Part shown: positions 1-5,083 of the stretch, piece after piece
How the letters are laid out: every line of letters starts with the position of its first letter
How positions within the stretch are numbered: the stretch's first letter is position 1
Source: Betaproteobacteria bacterium
Lineage (GTDB): Bacteria; Pseudomonadota; Gammaproteobacteria; Burkholderiales; SG8-39
DNA length: 5,179 nt
Assembly (NCBI GenBank): GCA_011391185.1
Contig: JAABRB010000268.1
Span: 1-5,179, forward strand
Direction of reading: 5' to 3'
Notes under the pieces: model-generated
Database searches by the model: none
Told to the model about the DNA's origin: nothing
What the model saw: the letters and a program-made list of their open reading frames with translations, nothing else
Made by a program: the position numbers and the translations under genes

Positions 1-30
1 GCCGGCGAGCGGAAACACGCCATCGGCCAT
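1..30 (-). CDS. Start of a possible downstream gene (partial, product unknown)
   Basis: An ATG at 30-28 overlaps the TGA stop of the acetyltransferase gene (32-30) by one base, giving TGATG. It opens a frame reading MADGVFPLAG to the window edge. Most of its third codon positions are G or C. The 1-bp overlap matches the coupled junctions elsewhere in this cluster, which is the main reason to call a gene here. No clear Shine-Dalgarno sequence precedes it, so translation would have to depend on re-initiation. Ten residues are too few to assign a family. A second ATG at 23-21 lies in another frame and is less well placed. Confidence 0.4.
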   Translation of the reverse strand, partial: MADGVFPLAG

Positions 31-545
31 CAGCCGGCTACCCGCGAGTACATCACGCAGTCGATCAACTGGCCGTCCTTGAAAATGCTCTTCCTCATCA
101 CGCCCTCGCGCGCGAAACCGCACTTCTCTAGCACGCGCATCGAGGCCGGGTTCCATTCGTACACCATCGCCTCGACCCGCGCGAACCCGAGCCGCGAGAG
201 CGCGTGGCTGGAAACCGCGCGCACCGCGTCCGTCATGATGCCACGGCCCCAGTAGGGTTCGCCGAGCCAGTAGCCGATGTTCGCGGATTTTGCGTAGACG
301 TCTTCGCCCGGCTTCAGGCCGATGCCGCCGACCGCGAGCCCGTCCACATCGATTGCCCAGGCTGTACGTTCGGGGTGCTCGCGGACGAGCCCGAGCCAGG
401 CATCGGCCTCGGCCTCGCCGTACGGATGCGGAAAACGGTCCTTGAGGTTGCGCCAGACGCGGCGGTTGTTCGCGAAGCGCAGCAGGGAATCCCGGTCGTC
501 GTCGCGCCAGTTGCGGACGATGCTGGAGCCGCAGTCGAGGATCAT
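30..545 (-). CDS. GNAT-family N-acetyltransferase, RimJ/RimL type
   Basis: Predicted cytoplasmic acetyl-CoA-dependent N-acetyltransferase of 171 residues, a normal length for the family. The N-terminus shows the RNWRDDD and LLRFANNRRVWRNL segments usual in RimJ/RimL-like proteins. The acetyl-CoA-binding region is GYWLGEPYWGRGIMTDAV at about residues 91-108, including the W-G-R-G loop that holds the pyrophosphate. The C-terminal motif NPASMRVLEKCGF at about 132-144 precedes the last strands, as expected. Such enzymes acetylate protein N-termini, amino acids, polyamines or drugs, and the substrate here cannot be read. The ATG at 545 is chosen because it overlaps the TGA of the upstream ABM gene as ATGA and matches where the domain begins. 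The open frame continues to 677, but that extension is Arg/Gly-rich and lies inside the neighbouring gene in another frame. A GAGG sits about 10 bases upstream of the start. Family call is firm; substrate unknown. Confidence 0.93.
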   Translation of the reverse strand: MILDCGSSIVRNWRDDDRDSLLRFANNRRVWRNLKDRFPHPYGEAEADAWLGLVREHPERTAWAIDVDGLAVGGIGLKPGEDVYAKSANIGYWLGEPYWGRGIMTDAVRAVSSHALSRLGFARVEAMVYEWNPASMRVLEKCGFAREGVMRKSIFKDGQLIDCVMYSRVAG

Positions 546-859
546 GCCGGCGCCGCCTCGCCGTATTCGCCGAACGGCGCCTCGTGGGTCGTCAGCCCTT
601 CGCACTGTCGGTCGAGCGCCTCGTAGGCTTCCGCGAACCGCGTCCGGAATGCCCGGTACGCCTCGAGGTCCGTCCAACGGTCGACCGTGACGTAACGCAG
701 GCGGTTGCTCCGGTCGTGCAGGAGTTGCGTGCCGAGGTAGCCTGGCGCCTGACGGAACAACGCGACCCAGCTGCCGTCGGGTGCGTAATGGCGCTCGAAT
801 TCGGACTGCCGCGAGGGCTGCACGAAGAATTCCCAGAGATACGTGTAACCCGCGGTCAC
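542..859 (-). CDS. Antibiotic biosynthesis monooxygenase (ABM) fold protein
   Basis: Small cytoplasmic ferredoxin-like (dimeric alpha-beta barrel) protein of about 105 residues. The first strand GYTYLWEFFV, the segment GSWVALFRQAPGYLGTQLL, the strand RYVTVDRWTDLEAYRAF and the C-terminal LDRQCEGLTTHE follow the order of ABM-domain proteins. That superfamily contains quinone-forming monooxygenases, haem-degrading enzymes and many members without known activity, so catalysis is not assured. No ATG is available. GTG at 859 is preferred: it overlaps the stop of the small upstream ORF as GTGA, lies just before the first strand, and third-position G/C is high only from there on. GTG at 874 would add five residues (VDPIR) and is the alternative. 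Neither start has a convincing Shine-Dalgarno site, so translation probably depends on coupling. The 3' end overlaps the GNAT gene by 4 bp. Confidence 0.85.
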   Translation of the reverse strand: MTAGYTYLWEFFVQPSRQSEFERHYAPDGSWVALFRQAPGYLGTQLLHDRSNRLRYVTVDRWTDLEAYRAFRTRFAEAYEALDRQCEGLTTHEAPFGEYGEAAPA

Positions 860-918
860 ACGAATCGGATCCACTGCCGCACGAGGTTCGCGAGCGCCGC
901 CTTTTTCGCCTTTGCCAT
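856..918 (-). CDS. Possible 20-residue small ORF (MAKAKKAALANLVRQWIRF...)
   Basis: A complete 20-codon frame lies between the SpoIIAA-like gene and the ABM gene. Its ATG (918-916) overlaps the upstream TGA as TGATG. Its own TGA (858-856) overlaps the ABM GTG start as GTGA. An AAGG lies about 7 bases before the ATG. Seventeen of 20 third codon positions are G or C, against roughly 8 of 20 in the ABM frame over the same bases, so this frame carries the coding signature. The peptide has a lysine-rich start (AKAKK) and could form a short amphipathic helix. It may be a real micro-protein, a coupling ORF that carries ribosomes to the ABM start, or an N-terminal part of the ABM protein separated by a one-base frameshift. 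It resembles no family I recognise. Confidence 0.4.
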   Translation of the reverse strand: MAKAKKAALANLVRQWIRFV

Positions 919-1292
919 CAGCGGGCCTTGCTGCTGATCCAGCTCTCCGCTTCGGGGACCGTCGCGAACACGGTCATCTGCAGGCCACGGTTGTTGGCGA
1001 CAGTCTCCGCAAACTTCATCAGGTCGCCCTCGGCGTTGACGTCCACGAAGGCCATGGCCTGGAACTTGCCGAGGTTGCGCGCGCCGCCCTCGGACACGAG
1101 CTGGTAGACGTCCCAGGTCTCGAGCCGCCGGCCGGCCAGGTGTTCCTCGATCAGCACGCAGAAGCAGTTGCGCGCCTCGCACTCGCGCGCCAGCTCCTGG
1201 AGGTACGCGGCGACATTCTCCATGGTGTTCTTGCCGGTGATGATGCAGTGCAGGTAACCGGGCTTCTCGGTGATGGTGAGCTGGTACGACAT
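918..1292 (-). CDS. SpoIIAA/STAS-like protein
   Basis: Cytoplasmic protein of 124 residues. It has the outline of SpoIIAA-like (STAS/SEC14-type) domains: an N-terminal strand pair (SYQLTI, YLHCIITG), a helix (MENVAAYLQELARECEA), a central strand (FCVLIEE), a helix, the strand FQAMAFVDV, and the ending KFAETVANNRGLQMTVFATVPEAESWI. The VANNRG...VF...EA..W pattern is what I associate with this family. Members are uncharacterised; related folds bind lipids or act in anti-sigma partner switching, but no kinase or anti-sigma partner is visible here. The ATG at 1292 is supported by TGAGG at 1302-1298 with 5-base spacing, where the TGA is also the stop of the DUF1304 gene. The open frame extends to 1361, but that stretch lies within the DUF1304 gene in another frame. 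The 3' end overlaps the small ORF by 1 bp. Confidence 0.8.
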   Translation of the reverse strand: MSYQLTITEKPGYLHCIITGKNTMENVAAYLQELARECEARNCFCVLIEEHLAGRRLETWDVYQLVSEGGARNLGKFQAMAFVDVNAEGDLMKFAETVANNRGLQMTVFATVPEAESWISSKAR

Positions 1293-1297
1293 GCAGG

Positions 1298-1302
1298 CCT
1301 CA
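1298..1302 (-). promoter_or_regulatory. Ribosome-binding site fused to a stop codon (TGAGG)
   Basis: TGAGG on the minus strand combines the TGA stop of the DUF1304 gene with a GAGG Shine-Dalgarno core, five bases before the ATG at 1292. It fixes the start of the SpoIIAA-like gene and suggests coupled translation. Confidence 0.7.
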
Positions 1303-1695
1303 CTGCGCGCGGGCAGGTTGCGCGGTCCCGCCATTTTTCCCGCGCGCGGCCAGCAGCACAAGCAGCAGTGCGATCGCTCCCGGCAGGGCCTGGGTAAACA
1401 GGATCGATGGCTTGGCGGTGAGGGCGCCGAATACGCCCGCTACAACGACGCAGCCGAGGAAGAACAGCTTGATGTCGCGGCGCCCGGCGATGAGACCCCA
1501 GGCGAGCCCTGCCGCGAGGAAGCCATTATAGAGACCCTGGTTCATCGCGAGCACCGCCGAAGAAGCGGCTACTTCTGGCGTCATCGCGAAGATCTTCCAG
1601 CCGACCGGGTGGTTCCAGAAGAACATCTCGAGCACGAGAAAGCCCAGGTGGCAGAGCGCGACGAATGCCGTGACGAGGTTGGCGGCCAGGTTCAT
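1300..1695 (-). CDS. DUF1304 family integral membrane protein
   Basis: Predicted inner-membrane protein of 131 residues with four hydrophobic segments at about residues 4-27, 47-70, 76-95 and 98-116. The family hallmarks are visible: LVLEMFFW at the end of the first helix (Glu23) and NQGLYNGFLAAGL at 52-64, with conserved Asn, Gln and Tyr in the second. The function of DUF1304 proteins is not known to me. A hydrophilic tail of about 12 residues (GKNGGTAQPARAQ) follows the last helix and is somewhat longer than the core domain needs. The ATG at 1695 starts exactly at the first helix. The frame is open further upstream to 1902, but only as an Arg/Ser-rich shadow of the amidohydrolase. The gap to the upstream gene is 19 bp, with only a weak GAGA as candidate ribosome-binding site. 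The stop overlaps the next gene's ribosome-binding site. Confidence 0.85.
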   Translation of the reverse strand: MNLAANLVTAFVALCHLGFLVLEMFFWNHPVGWKIFAMTPEVAASSAVLAMNQGLYNGFLAAGLAWGLIAGRRDIKLFFLGCVVVAGVFGALTAKPSILFTQALPGAIALLLVLLAARGKNGGTAQPARAQ

Positions 1696-1714
1696 GGGCG
1701 GGATTCTCGCACGG

Positions 1715-3379
1715 TTAGCTCGAGTGGTCGTGCACCGCCCGCCAGCCCGCGGTCGTGCGTAGCCAGATGAGCGTAAACCAGCCGGTCTGCTCCGGCTCCC
1801 CGCCTCCCGCGAGCACGAACCGCCCGGTGGCCATCGCCTGGTCGGCGCCGAGCGCGCGCACCGCCAGCTCCTCGAAACGGAGCAACTGCTTCGGCAGGCC
1901 ATCGTGGAAATACGCTTCGCGGAAGGCCGCCTCGATCGGGGCGATTCCCGGGCGCGGCCCGGTCTTCGTCATGAACGTGATGGAAGCGTCGTAGATCGAG
2001 AGATGGCCGGGCAGGTCGCCGCGATTGAACGCCTCGGCCGAGGCCTGCAGCATTGCGCGGATCTGTGCCTCATCCGCGGTCCACGATGCCGCAGCGCCCG
2101 GCTGCCCGTTGGGCTCCCTGAAGACCATGCCGTCCTTCATCACGAAGCGCACGTCCTCGAGCAGCGCGATGTTGTCGAGCGGATTGCCACTGACGGCGAT
2201 CAGGTCCGCGAGCAGGCCGGCTTCGATCCGGCCACGGTCCGGCGTGCCGAACAGTTCGGCATTGACGATCGTCGCGGAGCGGATGGCGCCGAGCGGCGTC
2301 TGCCCGAGCGCGACCTGCGCGGCGAACTCCCGGGCGTTCTCGCCGTGCGGGAACACGCCCGCGTCGGTGCCGAAGGAGATTCTGAGTTGGTGCTCGAGCG
2401 CGCGGCGGAAACTCTCGATCTGCACCGGCTTCAGCTCGTTCATCTTGGCGGCGATCACCGGCGGCAGCTTGCTGAGGTCGATGGCCTTGTTCAGGTACAT
2501 ATTCGGCACGACGAACGTGCCGTTCTTCTTCAGCAGCCTGGCGGCCTCTTCGGTCATGATCGAGTTGTGCTCGATGCTGTCGATGCCGGCCTGGCTCGAG
2601 GCGATGATGCCCTCGGTGCCGTGCGCGTGCGCCGCGATCTTCAGTCCGTGGCGATGGGCTTCGTCGGCGGCCGCGCGCAGTTCCTCGATGCTGTACTGCT
2701 GTGCGCCGGCGGAACCCTCGAAGCTCAGCACGCCGGCCGTCGCGCAGATCTTGATGACCTTGGCGCCGTGCTTGATCTGGTAGCGGACCGCTTTCAGCAC
2801 TTCGTCCACGCCGTCCGCGACGCCGGACATGAAATCTGCCGGTTCGATGCCCGGCGCGAACCACGCGACGTCGCAATGCCCGCCGGTGATCGACAACGCA
2901 TGGCCTGCCGGAATGACGCGCGGTCCCGTGACCCAGCCCGCATCGATCGCCTGCTTCAGCGAAACGTCGGAGAAGCCGAGGCCGGTGCCGAGATCGCGCA
3001 CGGTCGTGAAGCCCGCCAGCAGGGTCTTCTCGGCATTGGGAATGCCGCGCATCGCGAAGTCGCTGCCCTTGAAGCGCACGGGTTCGGTCTCCCAGCCCTC
3101 CACGATCTCGTAGTTGAGGTGGGTGTGCGAGTCCATCAGGCCGGGCAGCAGCGTGTGCCCGCCGAGGTCGATCGTGCGGGCGTTCGCGGGCCGCACGGTG
3201 GGATTGACGGCGGCGATCCGGCCGCTCTCGACGACGATCACGGCAGGGCTCACCATCCGGCCCTGCACGACGTCGAGGTATTGCGCCGCCTCGATGACGA
3301 CGGTCTCGCCGCGGGCGAGCGTAGCGGCGAGCAAGCCGGCGGCGGCCAGTAGCCCGGCCGAGACGCATTTATTGAGCAT
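1715..3379 (-). CDS. Exported metal-dependent amidohydrolase with C-terminal DUF4440/SnoaL-like domain
   Basis: Protein of 554 residues. Residues 1-24 form a signal peptide (Lys4, Leu/Ala-rich core, probable cut after ALARG-type sequence ARG|E), so it likely acts in the periplasm. Residues 25-422 are an amidohydrolase of the HutI/prolidase-like branch (COG1228 type). Metal-ligand candidates are His85 and His87 in SHTHLNY, Lys210 in AKVIKIC as the likely carboxylated lysine, His251 or His253 in AAHAHG, His271 in IEHNS and Asp339 in FGTDAG. The domain ends with GRIEAGLLADLIAVSGNPL and a closing beta strand. This branch includes imidazolonepropionase and peptidases that cleave X-Pro, X-Arg or X-Lys dipeptides; the substrate here is unknown. 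After a short linker, residues 434-554 form an NTF2-like DUF4440/SnoaL domain (ADEAQIRAMLQASAEAFNRGD to WRAVHDHSS), an unusual addition. ATG at 3379 lies 5 bp after the DUF302 stop with only weak AGG upstream. Confidence 0.92.
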   Translation of the reverse strand: MLNKCVSAGLLAAAGLLAATLARGETVVIEAAQYLDVVQGRMVSPAVIVVESGRIAAVNPTVRPANARTIDLGGHTLLPGLMDSHTHLNYEIVEGWETEPVRFKGSDFAMRGIPNAEKTLLAGFTTVRDLGTGLGFSDVSLKQAIDAGWVTGPRVIPAGHALSITGGHCDVAWFAPGIEPADFMSGVADGVDEVLKAVRYQIKHGAKVIKICATAGVLSFEGSAGAQQYSIEELRAAADEAHRHGLKIAAHAHGTEGIIASSQAGIDSIEHNSIMTEEAARLLKKNGTFVVPNMYLNKAIDLSKLPPVIAAKMNELKPVQIESFRRALEHQLRISFGTDAGVFPHGENAREFAAQVALGQTPLGAIRSATIVNAELFGTPDRGRIEAGLLADLIAVSGNPLDNIALLEDVRFVMKDGMVFREPNGQPGAAASWTADEAQIRAMLQASAEAFNRGDLPGHLSIYDASITFMTKTGPRPGIAPIEAAFREAYFHDGLPKQLLRFEELAVRALGADQAMATGRFVLAGGGEPEQTGWFTLIWLRTTAGWRAVHDHSS

Positions 3380-3384
3380 GTGCG

Positions 3385-3768
3385 TTATTTCGCCTCATTG
3401 ACCATCAGGATGGTCTTGTCCTCGACTTCCCTCGCGACCTGCAGCAGGGCCGGATCCTTCGACAACGCAGAGAGCATCTGCACCGGCTTGATCAGGCCGA
3501 TTTTCGTCGTGCCCTGGTCGGTGAACACGGAGATACGGCACGGCAACGCCATGTTCAGGCGCATGTCGGAGGCCAGCACCCTGGCGGCCTGTCCCGGGTT
3601 GCAGACCTCGAAAACCCTGCATTCGCCTTTGAAGTCGATGCCCTTGCCGCGCAACGTGGCGCCGAGGTCGTGGATGTGCAGCACGCCGAAGCCATGCCGC
3701 TTCACCGCCGACTCGAGGTCGGCCGAGGCCTGGTCGAAGGTCTTGCCGGATTCAACGATGTAGTACAT
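3385..3768 (-). CDS. DUF302 domain protein
   Basis: Protein of 127 residues that is a single DUF302 domain. Typical features are the opening strand YYIVESGKTFDQASADLESAVKRHGFGVL (about residues 2-30), the LGATLRGKG segment, the CNP motif (Cys56-Asn-Pro), the helix QAARVLASD, and LPCRISVF with Cys77, followed by the proline-containing C-terminal strand IGLIKPVQML. Three cysteines (50, 56, 77) are present. No signal peptide or membrane segment is seen, so it is probably cytoplasmic. The biochemical role of the family is not established to my knowledge. The ATG at 3768 has TGAGG at 3779-3775 with 6-base spacing, sharing the TGA with the hydrolase stop. The stop codon is 5 bp before the amidohydrolase start, so the two should be co-translated. 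Confidence 0.87.
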   Translation of the reverse strand: MYYIVESGKTFDQASADLESAVKRHGFGVLHIHDLGATLRGKGIDFKGECRVFEVCNPGQAARVLASDMRLNMALPCRISVFTDQGTTKIGLIKPVQMLSALSKDPALLQVAREVEDKTILMVNEAK

Positions 3769-3774
3769 GGGGCG

Positions 3775-3779
3775 CCTCA
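3775..3779 (-). promoter_or_regulatory. Ribosome-binding site fused to a stop codon (TGAGG)
   Basis: The TGA stop of the hydrolase (3779-3777) plus GG forms a GAGG Shine-Dalgarno core six bases before the DUF302 ATG. The arrangement is the same as at 1298-1302. Confidence 0.7.
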
Positions 3780-4562
3780 GTCAGGTGGCGGCGTCGCGGT
3801 GTCGAGTGCCGAGAGCACGGCTGTCAGGGTCGCCGCCTGCTGCTCGTCGCGCGTGATCGACGCGAAATGGTCGCCGGGCTGGAAGCCATAGTAGCCAAAC
3901 TGGTGGTGATTGCCGCCCTCGATCGCGACCCAGCGGGTCGAGGCCGGGAGCAGGGCGGCGTTGGCGAGTACGTCGTCCGCGGAGGCGACGCCGTCGGCCG
4001 TGCTATATATCTTGGTGACGGCAAGGCGCGTGTCCGCCAGCGAGAAGTCGCGCGGATGCGTGCTGCCGATCAGGATGAGCCCCGTCATCGCCTGCGGAGG
4101 CCGCCGCGCAAGCAAGGCCGCGATCTTGGCGCCGCGCGAGTGGCCGGCTGCAACCCACAGCCCGGGGTTCTTTTCCATGAGGGAACGGACGCGTTTCAGG
4201 AAGTCCTCTCCATCCGCCTGTCCGAACGCACCGCGCCAGGGCAGCTTGAATAGATAGACCGGATGGCCTTTTGCCGCGATTGCATGCAACAGCGGTGCGT
4301 ACGCGACGGGATCGACGAGCGCGCCTGGAAGAAAGGCGACACTCGCGCGCCCGGATTCCGATTCGGTCGGGATGAAGCTCCAGAGGCCATCGGCCGCCGT
4401 CACCGTGACGCTGGAATCCGATACCAGGGCGGCGCGGGCTTCTTCATTCGCGCGGTACGCGATCAGGCACCACGCGACGAAGCCGACAAACGCGCCCAGG
4501 CCGAGCGTAACCCAGATGCGGTGGATGCGTTGAAGCAGAGGCGAGGCCAGGGGCGTTCTCAG
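3777..4562 (-). CDS. Membrane-anchored alpha/beta hydrolase; start codon uncertain
   Basis: Alpha/beta hydrolase (Abhydrolase_5-like). Counting from CTG at 4562 it has 261 residues: a basic N-terminus, one membrane helix at about 17-36 (WVTLGLGAFVGFVAWCLIAY), a linker, then the hydrolase domain. The nucleophile is Ser142 in GHSRG; Asp190 in STADGVA is a possible acid; the catalytic histidine is His219 or His220 in IEGGNHHQFGYYGFQPGD, a motif typical of this group. The domain would face the periplasm if the N-terminus is inside. The substrate is unknown. The frame is open back to a TGA at 4565-4563, yet its first in-frame ATG, GTG or TTG is GTG at 4403, after the membrane helix and without a Shine-Dalgarno site. 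High third-position G/C continues above 4403, so the upstream part is coding. Start options are CTG at 4562, 4550 or 4538, or ATG at 4582 joined by a one-base frameshift. The stop lies 8 bp before DUF302. Confidence 0.82.
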   Translation of the reverse strand: MRTPLASPLLQRIHRIWVTLGLGAFVGFVAWCLIAYRANEEARAALVSDSSVTVTAADGLWSFIPTESESGRASVAFLPGALVDPVAYAPLLHAIAAKGHPVYLFKLPWRGAFGQADGEDFLKRVRSLMEKNPGLWVAAGHSRGAKIAALLARRPPQAMTGLILIGSTHPRDFSLADTRLAVTKIYSTADGVASADDVLANAALLPASTRWVAIEGGNHHQFGYYGFQPGDHFASITRDEQQAATLTAVLSALDTATPPPD

Positions 4563-4600
4563 TCAGCGGCTTTCAGGCGCATTGCATTATCTGCACGGAC

Positions 4601-4987
4601 TCATTGCCCTTCCGGCGGCTGCCAGAGCTCGACCTTGTTGCCTTCCGGGTCGATGACCCAGCCGAACTTGCCGTACTCGGAGTCGTCCGTCTTCTCGAGT
4701 ACGTTGCAGCCTTCGCTGCGCAATGCTGCCAACAAGTTCTTGAGGTCCGCGACGCGGTAATTGATCACCAAAGACGACTGGCTCGGCGCAAACATGTCGC
4801 CATCGGCGCTGCCGACCGACCAGATGGTCGTGCCCGCTTTCGGATTGCCGTCATCGTCCGTCCAGCGAAACGCGGCGCCGCCCCAGTCCTGCACGTCGAT
4901 GCCGAGGTGCTTCTTGTACCAGGCGCCGAGCGCAGCCGGATCCCTGGCCTTGAAGAAGATGCCGCCGATGCCCGTGACTCTTTTCAT
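4601..4987 (-). CDS. VOC (glyoxalase/bleomycin-resistance fold) protein
   Basis: Cytoplasmic protein of 128 residues with two beta-alpha-beta-beta-beta modules. Module one starts GIGGIFFKARDPAALGAWYKKHLGI (residues 6-30). Module two starts SSLVINYRVADLKNLLAALRSEG (about 71-93) and ends YGKFGWVIDPEGNKVELWQP, where Glu120 occupies the usual last metal-ligand position. The first ligand position, often His in metal-binding members, appears to be Phe11 or Phe12, so a classic glyoxalase I site is doubtful. Members isomerise, cleave or simply bind small molecules; the substrate is unknown. The ATG at 4987 has a strong AGGGGA ribosome-binding site at 4998-4993 with 5-base spacing. An in-frame ATG at 5050 would add 21 residues (MCVPPESV...) unlike the family and is rejected. 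It is the first complete gene of the cluster and follows a structured leader; about 38 bp separate its stop from the hydrolase frame. Confidence 0.92.
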   Translation of the reverse strand: MKRVTGIGGIFFKARDPAALGAWYKKHLGIDVQDWGGAAFRWTDDDGNPKAGTTIWSVGSADGDMFAPSQSSLVINYRVADLKNLLAALRSEGCNVLEKTDDSEYGKFGWVIDPEGNKVELWQPPEGQ

Positions 4988-5049
4988 GTGCGTCCCCTGA
5001 ATGGGTGATGCGATGCAGTGTCTCGTCACCGATTCCGGGGGGACGCACA
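4987..5049 (-). promoter_or_regulatory. Leader hairpin that would mask the VOC ribosome-binding site
   Basis: The 11-base sequence TGTGCGTCCCC (minus strand, 5049-5039) is perfectly complementary to GGGGACGCACA (4997-4987). The second arm contains most of the AGGGGA Shine-Dalgarno site, its spacer and the A of the ATG. A G-U pair with the next base can extend the stem to 12. The 41-base loop holds a smaller inverted repeat, GGTGA/TCACC (5030-5026 and 5008-5004). No T-run follows, so it is not an intrinsic terminator. Folding in the mRNA would block initiation. It could be a translational switch (thermosensor, ligand or protein controlled) or a fortuitous GC-rich pairing. Confidence 0.5.
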
Positions 5050-5083
5050 CCGCAGTGCCAGCAGAATTAGCACGCGTGCCCCT
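4988..5083 (-). other. 96-bp intergenic leader upstream of the cluster
   Basis: This is the longest non-coding stretch in the window and the only one with room for a promoter for the VOC-to-GNAT cluster. I see no good -35/-10 pair. The least GC-rich part, TGCTAATTC at about 5070-5062, is only a weak extended -10 candidate. A 10-bp perfect palindrome, GCACGCGTGC, lies at 5070-5079 just after the upstream stop codon. The RBS-masking inverted repeat fills the rest. Confidence 0.4.

Noticed and set aside
546..677. N-terminal extension of the GNAT frame to an upstream start
   Set aside because: The extra 44 residues are Arg/Gly/Pro-rich, overlap the ABM gene in another frame and precede a well-coupled ATGA start at 545.
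1696..1902. N-terminal extension of the DUF1304 frame
   Set aside because: Arg/Ser-rich shadow of the 3' end of the amidohydrolase; the family begins at the first membrane helix after ATG 1695.
1904..3352. Long open frame of 482 codons on the plus strand
   Set aside because: It lies antisense to the amidohydrolase, has the Arg/Asp/Val/Leu-rich make-up of a GC-rich mirror frame and shows no family motif. The minus-strand gene has a signal peptide and all metal-ligand motifs.
2070..3368. Second long minus-strand frame of 432 codons
   Set aside because: Extremely Arg-rich with no hydrophobic core; it is an out-of-frame reading of the amidohydrolase gene.
4377..4403. GTG at 4403 as the true start of the alpha/beta hydrolase
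   Set aside because: No Shine-Dalgarno site, and it cuts off an in-frame membrane helix with clear coding composition. It is kept only as a fallback.
4582..4604. ATGA overlap at the VOC stop (ATG at 4604) as the start of another gene
   Set aside because: This ATG gives only five codons before TAA, so it is not a gene; ATG at 4587 likewise stops after four codons.
5070..5079. Palindrome GCACGCGTGC after the upstream stop codon as a terminator
   Set aside because: The stem has no room for a proper loop and no T-run follows on the minus strand. It could equally be a chance GC palindrome.
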